A stretch of DNA of 64,000 nt from Thermomicrobiales bacterium (GCA_041390825.1 JAWKPF010000004.1:186001-250000); one strand, 5' to 3'. Shown: positions 27,170-35,868, counted from the first letter of the stretch. A program made the numbers and translations. The notes: a model not told the origin generated them from the sequence alone.

Positions 27170-27578
27170 TCAGTCGTTGGGCGTTGGTTGCTGGTAACTG
27201 GTAACTAGCAACTAGCAACTAGCGACTAGCAACTGGTAGCTCGTGGGGGATGTGCGGTTCTTGTTGTATTGGCCGTCATTTGTTCTCCAACGGCTGGCGA
27301 CCAACGACTGACGACTAACAATTGGCAACTGATGACTGACTACCGGTGACTAGCGGCTGACGACTAGAGCGGTTCTTCAAGGAAGTGCCTGCCATCTCAA
27401 CGAAGCGTGACCTTGTTGCCCTCGCTGTGGCGAGGAGATCCCTCCACTCCGCCTCAGTCGGGATGACGACATTCGCACGGCAGGCACGTGTTTCGGCAAC
27501 GGCTCGAGCGACTGACAACCAGCAACTGACGACCAACTACTAACAACTAACTACTGACGACTAGCTACTAGCGACTCA
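27148..27578. repeat. Gene-free stretch with heptamer repeats
   Basis: The stretch holds several short blocks of heptamers related to ACTAGCA, GTAGTCA and ACTGGTA (about 27148-27240, 27296-27368 and 27514-27578), interrupted by unique sequence and a small inverted-repeat element (27385-27487). I see no gene here. Confidence 0.75.
27385..27487. repeat. Small dispersed element with 9-bp terminal inverted repeats
   Basis: GTGCCTGCC (27385-27393) and GGCAGGCAC (27479-27487) bound about 100 bp that contain GGCGAGGAGATCCCTC and GTCGGGATGACG. Related fragments occur near 39115-39150 (GAGATCCCTCGACAAG, GGGATGACGG) and 39480-39520 (CTCGCTGTGGCGAGGAGATC). It has no coding capacity and resembles a MITE-like intergenic repeat. 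Confidence 0.55.
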
Positions 27579-27938
27579 GTCTCTCGCGGCGGTGTCCTGG
27601 AGTTTGAAGAGGCGGTCGGTGCGGGCCGCCATGATGAAGTCGTTGCGGTGAAGACCGTGGATCTTGTTGGTGGTCCAGGTGACGCGGACGTGTCCCCATT
27701 CGGTGAGGATGGATGGGTGATGCTCGGCACGCTCGGCCAGACGGCCGACCCGTTTGGTGAATGCGAGCGCTTCCATGAAGTTGCCGAAGCGGTAGTCGCG
27801 TTCGAGCCGGTCGCCGTGTTCGTCCTTTACGAGGGACCAACCGGGGAGTTGGGGCAGCAGAAAGGCGGCCTCGTCCGGTGAGACGGGAGGATCGCTTTTC
27901 TTGCTGGGAGAGCAGTGTTCGGTGGCAAGGGAGGGCAT
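27576..27938 (-). CDS. Pterin-4a-carbinolamine dehydratase-like protein
   Basis: This 120-residue protein has the PCD signature (AEHHPSILTEWGHVRVTW, KIHGLHRNDFIMAAR), with the catalytic His pair in EHHP. Known members recycle the pterin cofactor of aromatic amino acid hydroxylases; in bacteria without such a hydroxylase other roles are proposed. GAGGT lies 7-8 bases upstream of the ATG at 27938. The final position of the signature His reads KIHGL rather than the usual THxxGL but is otherwise well kept. Confidence 0.9.
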   Translation of the reverse strand: MPSLATEHCSPSKKSDPPVSPDEAAFLLPQLPGWSLVKDEHGDRLERDYRFGNFMEALAFTKRVGRLAERAEHHPSILTEWGHVRVTWTTNKIHGLHRNDFIMAARTDRLFKLQDTAARD

Positions 27939-28002
27939 AGGCTGACCTCGGGTGTTTGGCAAGTGATGTGGTGTCGAGTGTAACGGGTTTGGGAGAATCG
28001 AG

Positions 28003-28032
28003 AACGCCGGAGCGGTTGGCCGCTCCGGCGTT
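28003..28032. terminator. Terminator-like hairpin
   Basis: AACGCCGGAGCGG (28003-28015), a 4-base loop TTGG, and its perfect complement (28020-28032) form a 13-bp stem just beyond the 3' end of the frameshifted gene ending at 28059. Confidence 0.7.
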
Positions 28033-28058
28033 GGGTTGCTTGTTGCGTTTCGCGCGGA

Positions 28059-29522
28059 TTACGCCGCCGCGTTGAGCTGATCGATTTCGGCCGGGCAGGC
28101 TGCGGTGAGTGTCTCGGAGGCGGTGTCGTAGGCGCCGCCGTCGGCGAAGACGCTGCTCAGGCTTTGGGCGTTCTGCATGGCGGTCATGGCGCCGGCCATG
28201 TTGCCTTCGGCGACCGCGGTAGCGATGTCATCGACCACGTCGGCCAGCGGGTAGTAGAACTGGTCGACCATGATGCTGTTGAGCTCGGCTGCCGCCGCGG
28301 GTGGATTGCTGGCGGCCTGCTCGTCGCCCATGACGCGGAGCTGATTGGCAATGTCAGTGAGTTGCGGGGCGGTCACGTCGGAAACGTCACCATCCTGGAA
28401 GAGAGCAGTGACCTCACCAGCGCGGGTGATGCGGTCCAGCAGATCAAGACCCCAGTCGACCAGGCCCGCGCAGTCGGGGTTGCTGGCAACGGCAGCCGTG
28501 GTGGCGGCTGCGGTGGGGACGCCGGCGACCTCGGTGGACGTGGCAGGCGGCTGGCTGGGCGGCTGGACAGCGCCCATACCGGCAGAGAGATCGGCCACGA
28601 CGTTCAGGGAGGTGTAGCCATCGCCCCAGCTGATCTGGGCCGGCGGCACGCCTTCGAAGACCGCATAGACGAGGGCGCCTTGCAACGTATCACCCGGGTT
28701 GAGATCGACGTAGTCGAAGTCCGGGAGCGTGGTGTCGGCGCGAAGAACGTAGCTGGAGTCAGCACGAAGCCGTCGCATCGGTCACCCAGAGGCTGGAGGG
28801 GCTGACGCTGAGCACACCGCTTCCGGTATTGGTGACCGTGACATCGACGAGGATGTAGCGGCTGCCGCGCGGGGGAGCGTAGGAACTGTCATACCCGGTG
28901 AACGGATCGGTGACGCCATTGACCGTGACATCGGCCATCGGCACGCCCGATGGGTCCAGTATCGTCACCAGGTTCCGGCGACAACCGGCGCGGTGCGCAG
29001 GTCGAGCGCGGTGATCTGACGATCATACGTCGGGGCATAGACCATGCGTTGCAAGGTGGTGCTCCCGAAGAGCTGATAGGGGATCACGCCGGTGACCGAG
29101 GCGCCGGCGGCCAGCGCTTCGGTGTATTCGAGCGGGGTGACAGCCGCATCTGTGTAGGTAATGTACGGCTGCTGAGCGACGAAGCCGTCGCTATCGATTC
29201 CCATGATGTAGTTTGGATACACCTCCATGGGGGCCGTACCTGTATTGGTGATCGTCACTTCAGCGAGCGCGAAGTGATAGCCGCGTTGGGGGGCCGAGCT
29301 CGAATCGAAGCCCGTGAAGGGATCGGTGATGTTCGAGACGGTGATGGCGCCGATGGATGAGCCGTCGGTTGCGATGATGGGGACCGTGGCGCCGAGAGGG
29401 ACGCCGAACGATCCGGTGGCTGGCGCGGTTTCCGGGGTGGTGGTCTGAGCCTGCGCCAGACCCGGAATCAGCAATCCCACGGTCAATGCGACCAGCATCG
29501 CCATGGCAAAGACTCTCCGCAT
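28059..29522 (-). pseudogene. Exported protein with two DUF4352-like repeats, interrupted by frameshifts
   Basis: A signal-peptide protein starts at 29522 (MRRVFAMAMLVALTVGLLIP) and reads to a stop at 28965. The next frame (28968-28759) continues with a second copy of the same domain (compare SNITDPFTGFDSSSAPQRGY with NGVTDPFTGYDSSYAPPRGS). A third frame (28778-28059) carries the rest of that domain and a helical C-terminal region (SNPDCAGLVDWGLDLLDRIT). Two small indels near 28968 and 28765 would restore one protein of about 485 residues. The first junction overlaps as GTGA, so coupled translation is possible, but the second domain is split, which favours a frameshifted or mis-sequenced gene. 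Function unknown. Confidence 0.7.
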
Positions 29523-29589
29523 GTTTCTTCTCCTCAATACCAGGTAATCCATTACGTCCAGCGAGACCATCTCACCGGGGTGCACGCTA

Positions 29590-29618
29590 TTTGTACACCC
29601 ATTTTGCAGTGCTGATAA
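29590..29618. promoter_or_regulatory. Overlapping divergent promoter-like elements
   Basis: On the minus strand TTATCA-17-TACAAA can serve the exported-protein gene starting at 29522. On the plus strand TTGTAC-16-TGATAA uses the same bases and could serve the phage-like genes starting at 29796. Both are imperfect. Confidence 0.4.
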
Positions 29619-29795
29619 GCCTGGTGGAGCGACTCATGGCCGAATTCGCTGCCGAACGCCGAATGGGGAAAACCCGGAACTCGTACACGTTGGGGGAGCG
29701 GACCCGCCTGCGAACCAACGCGCAGATTTGCCGAGATTTGTCCGATTTCCGAGCAGAGGAGCGTCTCTGGTCGCGCAGTTCGGAAAGGAGGACGG

Positions 29796-30248
29796 GTGGC
29801 GAAGGGCGTGCAGTTCGAGCGCGCTGCCGGGGAGCAGCTCGACGATCCCCAGGTGGAGTTGCGAGCGCAGTTTCGGGAGCGGATACGGCAGGGGACCTAT
29901 GACGCGCTGCTCGATCCATCGGTACGGATGCTGTTGCGCGAGGGCGCCGCGATCCGGGGCATGGACGAGGAGCTGGGAGCGATTCGGTTCGCGTTGGCGA
30001 AGTTGCTGGCGGAAGAGCTCGATGCGAGCAAGCTGGCGGCTGGTGTGGCGCGGTTGACGTCGGCGGCCGTGCAAGCAATGAAGATGGGCCAGGCGCTCGG
30101 CGATGAGACAGATGAATCGCTGGCCGATCTGTTGAACGAGATTCTGATCGATCTGGAAAAGGAGAGCCAGGTGGCCCGAGCGGCCAGGAAGGAGGGTGGA
30201 GGTGATCGAGCATGGCGGCAAGATCTTGAACTTGCCGATACGGGATGA
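29796..30248 (+). CDS. Phage-like protein upstream of terminase (possible small terminase)
   Basis: This 150-residue helical protein starts at a GTG with AAAGGAGG a few bases upstream. It is rich in Glu, Leu and Ala (GAIRFALAKLLAEELDASKL, AAVQAMKMGQALGDETDESL) and has no membrane span. Its place just before the large terminase suggests the small terminase subunit or another packaging factor, but no motif proves it. It opens the + strand phage-like islet. Confidence 0.6.
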   Translation: MAKGVQFERAAGEQLDDPQVELRAQFRERIRQGTYDALLDPSVRMLLREGAAIRGMDEELGAIRFALAKLLAEELDASKLAAGVARLTSAAVQAMKMGQALGDETDESLADLLNEILIDLEKESQVARAARKEGGGDRAWRQDLELADTG

Positions 30249-30426
30249 CACGCAGGGCATCGACCTGAATCCGGGGACCGCCTATGAAGCGGTCACGCGG
30301 ACGATGGTGGAGGAGCTTGCGGAGGATGTGAAGGAGATCCGCGGGCGGATCGACGCGATCTTCTGGTTGATTGCCGGGGCGATCGTGGTCGAGCTGGTGA
30401 TGCGCGTGCTGGGCGTTCGCGGGTAG
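30202..30426 (+). CDS. Small membrane protein, XhlA-like
   Basis: This protein of about 74 residues begins at a GTG 6 bases after GGAGG (an earlier in-frame GTG at 30196 is too close to it). It has a charged helical part (VEELAEDVKEIRGRIDA) followed by one C-terminal membrane span (IFWLIAGAIVVELVMRVLGV), the layout of XhlA-type holin partners. It overlaps the previous gene by 47 bases and ends 2 bases before the terminase start. Confidence 0.55.
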   Translation: MIEHGGKILNLPIRDDTQGIDLNPGTAYEAVTRTMVEELAEDVKEIRGRIDAIFWLIAGAIVVELVMRVLGVRG

Positions 30427-30428
30427 CC

Positions 30429-31976
30429 ATGGGGCGGCGAGGCGATCCGGTGCTGGCGGCGCGGGTCGAGCGGCGAGCGGATCAGTTCGGTTCGATGCGG
30501 GTCTTTTCGCGGGTGTTGGCGCGAGACCATGTGCTGCGGGAGTACCAGACGCCACCGGCGGAAGCGGTGTTGCAGAGCGTGTTCGACGGAGACGGGGCGC
30601 AGTTCGCGGTGATGTTCAGCCGGCAGTCGGGGAAGGACGAAATGCTGGCGCAAACGGTGGCGCATCTGCTTTGGCAGTACCAGAACGCGGGCGGGTCGAT
30701 CGTGCTGGCAGCGCCCACCTTTCACCCGCAAGCGGCGTTGATGCGGGACCGGCTCTATGACCGGTTGCGGTCGAAAGCGTCCGGGCCGCGGGTGAAGCTG
30801 AAACAGGGGTACGTGATCCAGTATGGCAACGCGTCGGCGCGGTTTCTGTCGGCATCGCCGCAGGCGAACCAGCGGGGACAGACCGCCAGTCTGCTGCTGG
30901 TCGCGAACGAGGCACAGGACATCGATCCGGTGGTGTGGGACACGGTGTTCACACCGATGGGGGCCTCCGGGAACGCGACCACGCTTTTTCTGGGCACCGC
31001 CTGGCGGCGAGACACGCTGTTGGCGCGGCAAATCGCGCACTTGTCGCACCTGGAGCGAGCCGATGGGCGGCCACGTGTGTGGAAAGTCGATTGGGAAGCC
31101 GTGGCGGAGGTCGTGCCGGAGTATGGCGCGCACGTGGCCAGGCAGATCGCGCAGTTTGGCCGCCAGCACCCGGCGATCCGCACGGAGTACTTCCTGGAGG
31201 AGCTGGACGATGCCGGGAGCTTGTTCCACGCGCATCGGCTGGCGCAGTTGCAGGGAGACCACCAGCGACGGCACGCTGCAGAACCGGGCAAACGATATGC
31301 GTTGTTGATCGACGTGGCGGGTGAAGACGAGCATCCACATGGACAAGGCGTTTTCGACCCGGATGCGCGGCGCGATAGCACGGCGATCACGGTGGTGGAG
31401 ATCGGGCATGGCAGCGCGCCGGTTGGTCCGGAGGTGGAGGGATGGACCGGCAGCGAATTGGAGCTGCGGTCGCGGTTGCCGCACTACCGGGTGGTCGACC
31501 GGATGGCGCTCACCGGAGCGCGCACGGTGGCGGTGCATGCGCGCATTGTCGACCTAGCGGTCAACGTCTGGCAGGCGAGCGCGGTGGTGATCGATGCCAC
31601 CGGAGTTGGCGCGGGGCTGGCGGCGTTCTTGCAGGCGAGTCTGGCGAGCGGGAAGCGACCGATCCGGGTGAAGCCGTTCGTATTTTCCGCGCAGAGCAAG
31701 AGCGCGTTGGGATGGGATTTCACCCACCTGATCGATACAGGACGGTTCAAGGAGTACCGGGACGATTCGCTGGATGGCACACCAGCCGCGCGGATAACCG
31801 CCGAGTACTGGAGGCAACTGCGTGAGGTGACGTTTACCACCTTGCCGGGGCCGGGCAAGTTGATGCAGTGGTCGGTGCCGGCGGGACGCGGGCACGACGA
31901 TCTGGTGATGAGCGCGGCGCTGGTGGTGGCGCTGGAAGGTGTGGACTTGCGCGAGCGGATCGCGCGGGGTGCTTAG
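30429..31976 (+). CDS. terL: Phage terminase large subunit
   Basis: This 515-residue protein should be the DNA-packaging motor of a tailed phage. The ATPase domain has a Walker A-like FSRQSGKDE (about 63-71) and a Walker B region LLLVANEAQDID, with Glu161 as the likely catalytic residue; the usual Asp-Glu is Asn-Glu here. The nuclease domain shows the expected acidic positions in LIDVAGED, VVIDATGVG and GHDDLVMSAAL. The length and both domains are intact, so no decay is visible. Confidence 0.9.
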   Translation: MGRRGDPVLAARVERRADQFGSMRVFSRVLARDHVLREYQTPPAEAVLQSVFDGDGAQFAVMFSRQSGKDEMLAQTVAHLLWQYQNAGGSIVLAAPTFHPQAALMRDRLYDRLRSKASGPRVKLKQGYVIQYGNASARFLSASPQANQRGQTASLLLVANEAQDIDPVVWDTVFTPMGASGNATTLFLGTAWRRDTLLARQIAHLSHLERADGRPRVWKVDWEAVAEVVPEYGAHVARQIAQFGRQHPAIRTEYFLEELDDAGSLFHAHRLAQLQGDHQRRHAAEPGKRYALLIDVAGEDEHPHGQGVFDPDARRDSTAITVVEIGHGSAPVGPEVEGWTGSELELRSRLPHYRVVDRMALTGARTVAVHARIVDLAVNVWQASAVVIDATGVGAGLAAFLQASLASGKRPIRVKPFVFSAQSKSALGWDFTHLIDTGRFKEYRDDSLDGTPAARITAEYWRQLREVTFTTLPGPGKLMQWSVPAGRGHDDLVMSAALVVALEGVDLRERIARGA

Positions 31977-31987
31977 CGGGGTCATGC

Positions 31988-32062
31988 GGCCTGTGTCCTG
32001 GGCCCTGAGACGTTGCCGGTAGAGACGTGGCTCGTCTCAGGGCTCAAAACCCAGGGCTCAGG
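31988..32062. repeat. Heptamer-like repeat between terminase and next gene
   Basis: Short copies of CCTGGGC/CAGGGCT-type heptamers occur in both orientations (TCCTGGGCCCTGAGA near 31995, CTCAGGGCTC near 32035), related to the tract at 25.8 kb. A good ribosome-binding site for the next gene follows. Confidence 0.55.
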
Positions 32063-32082
32063 ACGGATCGAAGGAGGTTTTC

Positions 32083-32400
32083 ATGCACGAGAACGAAGAA
32101 ATCGTCGAGCACGATGCAGCGGCCGCGGAGCTGGATGCAGTGCGGCAGGTAGTGCTGGCAGCGTATCCGGATAGTGTGCCGGAGTTGATCCAGGGCGCCA
32201 CGGTTCCGGAGTTGCTGGCGTCGATCGAACCGGCGCGGGCGGCGTATGCGCGGGTGGTGGAGTCGATGGCGGCGGTTGCCGAACCGGTTGCTGTGACGGC
32301 GCCGGTGGTGCCGGCTGGAGGCGGCGCCGCGGTGTTCGATCCGGGCGCGTTGCCGGCGGCAGAGAAAGTGCGCCGGGGGATTGCGAGTCAGCGGAGGTAG
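32083..32400 (+). CDS. Small acidic phage-like protein, possible scaffold
   Basis: This 105-residue protein has GAAGGAGG upstream of its ATG. It is acidic and helical at the N-terminus (ELDAVRQVVLAAYPDSVPEL) with an Ala/Val/Pro-rich C-terminal half. It lies directly before the capsid gene, the usual position for a scaffolding protein, but the sequence itself is not diagnostic. Confidence 0.6.
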   Translation: MHENEEIVEHDAAAAELDAVRQVVLAAYPDSVPELIQGATVPELLASIEPARAAYARVVESMAAVAEPVAVTAPVVPAGGGAAVFDPGALPAAEKVRRGIASQRR

Positions 32401-32407
32401 CTGACGA

Positions 32408-32490
32408 GGTCCAGAGTCCAGGGTTCAGAGTCCGGAGTCCGGAGTCCGGAGTTCGGAGTTCGGAGTCCGGAGTCCAGGGCCCAGGGTCCA
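32408..32490. repeat. Heptamer tandem repeat AGTCCGG
   Basis: About ten imperfect copies of AGTCCGG/AGTTCGG/GGTCCAG lie upstream of the capsid gene. The same unit appears at 41229-41313. Confidence 0.8.
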
Positions 32491-32554
32491 GTGATGGGGG
32501 TGGCCGGCCGAGGGGCCGGTTTCTTGTCGAAGTCGAAACGAGGAGATGGCGCCA

Positions 32555-33448
32555 ATGGCGATGACAAAAGTAGAAGCCGCGAAACTGACGAACGATCTGC
32601 TGCTGCGCGGGGTGGTTGAGACGATCGTGAAGGAGAGCAGCGTGCTGCAGTTGCTTCCATTTATGGAAGTGACCGGCACGAGCGTGACGTATGGCCGCGA
32701 GGCGACGATGCCGGCCGCGACGTTCTATGACGTGGGCGATACGTGGACAGAGGCGACTCCGACCTTCACACAGATGACCGCGAATCTCAAGATCCTGGGC
32801 GGGGACGCCGATGTGGACAATTTCATCCAGGCGACGTATGCGGACCCGAACGACATCGAGGCGGAGGTGATTTCCAGCCGGGCGAAGTCGATCGCGCATG
32901 TGTTTTCCGATTCGTTTTTCAATGGCGATTCGGGATTGAACCCCAAGACCTTCGATGGGCTGACCAAGGTGCTCACCGGCACCGGTCAGGAGGTGATCGC
33001 GGGGGCGAATGGGGCGCAACTGACATTGGACATGATGGACGCCATGATCGATCTGATCATGCCGGGCAAACCGGATGCGCTCTTCTTGAGCCGGCGCACG
33101 CGGCGCAAACTGAGCTCGCTGCGCCGGGCCAGCGGGAATCTGTTGGAGGTCGATGTCGACCAGTTCGGGCAACGGGCGTTGTTCTACGACGGGATTCCGC
33201 TGTATGTGGACGATTTCATCAGTGACACGCAGGTGCAGGGGAGCTCGGGTTCGGTTTGCTCGTCGGTGTACGGGGTGAAGTTCGGGCAGGGGGTCGGCGC
33301 GCTCGGGTTGGAGCACGGCGGGATTCAGATCGAGCAGGTGGGGGAGCTGGAGACGAAGGACGCGACCCGCTGGCGGCTGAAGTGGTATACGGGGTTGTCG
33401 GTGTTTTCGCTGTTGGGCGTGGCGCGGGTGAAGGGGATCTTGGCGTAG
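32555..33448 (+). CDS. Phage major capsid protein (HK97-like)
   Basis: This protein of about 297 residues resembles HK97-fold major capsid proteins that lack an internal delta domain: ESSVLQLLPFMEVTGTSVTY near the start, SRAKSIAHVFSDSFFNGD in the spine region, LDMMDAMIDLIMPGKPDALF, and a C-terminal VYGVKFG...WRLKWYTGLSVFS. AGGAG lies 9 bases before the ATG at 32555; an ATG at 32546 is too close to it. No prohead protease gene is seen beside it. Confidence 0.85.
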   Translation: MAMTKVEAAKLTNDLLLRGVVETIVKESSVLQLLPFMEVTGTSVTYGREATMPAATFYDVGDTWTEATPTFTQMTANLKILGGDADVDNFIQATYADPNDIEAEVISSRAKSIAHVFSDSFFNGDSGLNPKTFDGLTKVLTGTGQEVIAGANGAQLTLDMMDAMIDLIMPGKPDALFLSRRTRRKLSSLRRASGNLLEVDVDQFGQRALFYDGIPLYVDDFISDTQVQGSSGSVCSSVYGVKFGQGVGALGLEHGGIQIEQVGELETKDATRWRLKWYTGLSVFSLLGVARVKGILA

Positions 33449-33485
33449 GGGCATGGCCGAGACGAGGCGAGATTGTCGCCTCGTC

Positions 33486-34268
33486 TCAAGAGCTATCAGC
33501 GCGCGCGGTCCGCTCGCGCGGATAGCAGATGTGGTCGTTGGGATCGCAGACTCCGCCCGGAATGCCGCCGCTGGTGACGCATCCGCCGGTCCATGGACCG
33601 CATGCGCGAGCCGGGGTTCCTGGACCGTCTGGACCGAAGCATGCCCAGCAACTGGCGTCGCCGCCCTGAGTCGAAGCGCATTCCTCTGACTGATTGCTGT
33701 ATTCGCAACCCTGCCGGCACGCCCCGTCCGCGCACTCGATCGTGCCAGATGGGCAGAGGCAGCTTTCCGCACTACAGATTCTGTCGCCAGCGCAGGAGCA
33801 GGTTCCGTCACAGCCGTCGCTGCCACAGGTGCTACCGTCACACGTGGGTATGCAACAGTCGGAAGACGGGACGCAACCGTTTCCAGGGCAGCAGATCTCG
33901 CCGGAGGGGCAGCATTCGCCCGATTCGTCACACCATTCCTGGGACGTTGGGCAACAGAGCTCCCCGGCGTAGCAATGACCGAAGCAACAGGCGTTGTCGC
34001 AGCATTCGGCGCCGGGTGGGCAGCAATCTGGTCCGCAGGGTTCGGAGCCAGACTGGCAGACGCATTGGTTGCCGCTCTTGACCTTGGGGTAGGGGCAGGT
34101 GAACGGCTTGGGGGTGGGAGTTGGACGCCGAGCGGCTTCGGTGGAGTCCGAGTCCCGGTCGCCCGCGAGCGCTGCCACGCCGAGTCCGAGCAGCCCTTTG
34201 AGCAGTTGGCGACGATTGTGTCCGGAGGCTACGTCTCGCGCGAGTGCGTCGAACCGTCGCTCATCCAT
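33486..34268 (-). CDS. Cysteine-rich Tat-exported protein, family member 2
   Basis: This 260-residue protein contains about 39 cysteines. The start MDERRFDAL has GGAGG 7 bases upstream. A Tat-type signal (NRRQLLKGLLGLGVAALAG) is followed by the ARRPTPTPKP linker and the family core ECCDNACCFGHCYAGELCC. The later part has CCIPTCDGSTCGSDGCDGTC and ends YPRERTARADSS. It lies on the opposite strand to the adjacent capsid gene, tail to tail. Its promoter region is almost the same as that of the next family member. Confidence 0.8.
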   Translation of the reverse strand: MDERRFDALARDVASGHNRRQLLKGLLGLGVAALAGDRDSDSTEAARRPTPTPKPFTCPYPKVKSGNQCVCQSGSEPCGPDCCPPGAECCDNACCFGHCYAGELCCPTSQEWCDESGECCPSGEICCPGNGCVPSSDCCIPTCDGSTCGSDGCDGTCSCAGDRICSAESCLCPSGTIECADGACRQGCEYSNQSEECASTQGGDASCWACFGPDGPGTPARACGPWTGGCVTSGGIPGGVCDPNDHICYPRERTARADSS

Positions 34269-34350
34269 TGATCGATCCTCCAAAGCGCAATTCTTCGACG
34301 TTACTGGATCGGTTTTCCGAGATTTTTCGATGGTGCGAAGCTTGCCGCAC

Positions 34351-34379
34351 AACATAGCGAGCGAACACTTGGTCGGCAA
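34351..34379 (-). promoter_or_regulatory. Promoter of cysteine-rich member 2
   Basis: On the minus strand TTGCCG (34374-34379), a 17-base spacer and TATGTT (34351-34356) precede the gene at 34268. The elements and flanks (TTGCCGACC before, GCGGCAAG after) are shared with the promoter at 35721-35749. Confidence 0.6.
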
Positions 34380-34552
34380 CCGAGGACGTGAAGCGAGGTG
34401 AGTACATTCTGCGCAACAGCCACTTGTACCCAATACACAGGCTCTGGTGCGAAGCGCTCGTTCGGATCGTCAACGGCCCTGGTATCTTGCCGGGGCCGTT
34501 GGGCCTTCCGCATGGCTGTGGGGTCTGCTCGTCACTGTCGTTGCCTGGCAGC

Positions 34553-35644
34553 CTAGGCGATGGGTATCCCGCAACCGTCTCCTTGTCCAGAGGGGCATGT
34601 CCCGCAGATTGTGCTTGCGTTCGGTGAGCAAAAGTCTCCTGAATCTACGCAGTCGGCATCGCTCGTGCAGTCTCCACATTGACCCGTGGTGGAGTAGACG
34701 CCGCTGACGCATTGGAGAGAACCGTTCAATCGATTGATGCAAACACCGCCGCCACCCGCTCCCTGATTGCACGCTCCGAGCACGGAATCTTCACAAAAGG
34801 ACGTAAAGCAGGATGTCGAAGTATTGGCGCAGTTTCCGTCGAGGCAGGTCAAACGTTCGTCACAGACACCGCTGCAGTCGAGCACACCGCCGCAGCCGTC
34901 GGAGAAATCCGACGGACAGGTGTAGGCATGAACATCGGCACACGTCAATGGTTCGCAGCACAGGCCGTCATTCGGATTGCAGGTGAGATCACCACAGCAA
35001 TCTGTGCCGTCGGAACCGCCATTTCTGCAGTCGAAGATGAGATCTGTGCAAGAGCCATCGAATTGGCAGTCGCTACGGAAGCAGGTGGGCGCCTCGCAGC
35101 ACTCGCCCGTACCGGAGAAACAGTCTTCCACGTACAGGCAGAAGTGGTCCGCGGAGCAGACCGCCGCCAGACAATCCTGGAGTGGGCAGTTATCTGCTGT
35201 GCAGCATTGTTCCGGCGAGATACAGCCATAGTCCGGACAGCACGCCCATCCCTCAGGGCAGCATTCTCCGGTGATCGGGCAGAATTCGCGCGGATACGGG
35301 CAACAGAGCTCTTCGCCGTAGCAGGCGCCGTAGCAGCAGGCGTTGTCGCAGCATTCAGAGTGCGCGACGCCGATGCCGGCGGGGTTGCAGCAGTCCGGGC
35401 CGCAGTTCTCAGGTCCAGGGGCTTGCGGAATCTGACAAACACACTGCCCGCCGACCAGGGTTTGTTGTCCCGGGCAGCTTGGAGGCTTTGGAGTTGGGCT
35501 CGGCCGTCTTGCGGCCTCGGTCCCGGATGCAGTGGCGGACGCTACGACAGCGCTACCAAGACCAAGCAGCCCCTTGAGCACGTGCCGGCGGTTCTGGCCG
35601 GACGCCAATGAGCGCGTGAGCGCATCGAATCGACGATCGTCCAT
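34553..35644 (-). CDS. Cysteine-rich Tat-exported protein, family member 3
   Basis: This 363-residue protein starts MDDRRFDAL with a Tat-like signal (NRRHVLKGLLGLGSAVVAS), the ARRPSPTPKP linker, and CGPDCCNPAGIGVAHSECC leading into the core ECCDNACCYGACYGEELCC. The variable region has repeated Cys-Cys pairs and ends in CGTCPSGQGDGCGIPIA. It is tandem with member 2 and shares its promoter sequence, which suggests recent duplication of the upstream region. Function unknown. Confidence 0.8.
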   Translation of the reverse strand: MDDRRFDALTRSLASGQNRRHVLKGLLGLGSAVVASATASGTEAARRPSPTPKPPSCPGQQTLVGGQCVCQIPQAPGPENCGPDCCNPAGIGVAHSECCDNACCYGACYGEELCCPYPREFCPITGECCPEGWACCPDYGCISPEQCCTADNCPLQDCLAAVCSADHFCLYVEDCFSGTGECCEAPTCFRSDCQFDGSCTDLIFDCRNGGSDGTDCCGDLTCNPNDGLCCEPLTCADVHAYTCPSDFSDGCGGVLDCSGVCDERLTCLDGNCANTSTSCFTSFCEDSVLGACNQGAGGGGVCINRLNGSLQCVSGVYSTTGQCGDCTSDADCVDSGDFCSPNASTICGTCPSGQGDGCGIPIA

Positions 35645-35720
35645 ACTTCGCCCCCCAAGACCGTTGTGTCGACGTGACTGATTCAGTTTCTCGAGGTTGT
35701 CTGGATTGTTTTCTTGCCGC

Positions 35721-35749
35721 AGCATATCGGGAGAACAACAGGTCGGCAA
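35721..35749 (-). promoter_or_regulatory. Promoter of cysteine-rich member 3
   Basis: On the minus strand TTGCCG (35744-35749), 17 bases and TATGCT (35721-35726) precede the gene at 35644. The match to the 34351-34379 promoter extends into the leader (ATCAGTCACGTCGA here, ATCCAGTAACGTCGA there). Confidence 0.6.
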
Positions 35750-35868
35750 GAGGTTTGGCTCTGGAACGCGCCCGAATTCTGCGCAACAGCCCAAAGGAAC
35801 GCCCCACCTCCGGCCGTGTTCGAGGATAAATGCACCGGGAGGTGAGGCGGAAGAATGGGACGACGTGA

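Noticed and set aside
29587..30555. 322-codon minus frame opposite the phage-like genes
   Set aside because: Pro/Arg/Ala-rich shadow; the + strand genes have ribosome-binding sites and phage context.
34679..35611. Long + strand frame opposite cysteine-rich member 3
   Set aside because: It is the antisense of a well-supported Cys-rich gene; codon bias in TGC/TGT-rich genes leaves long Ala/Thr-rich antisense frames.
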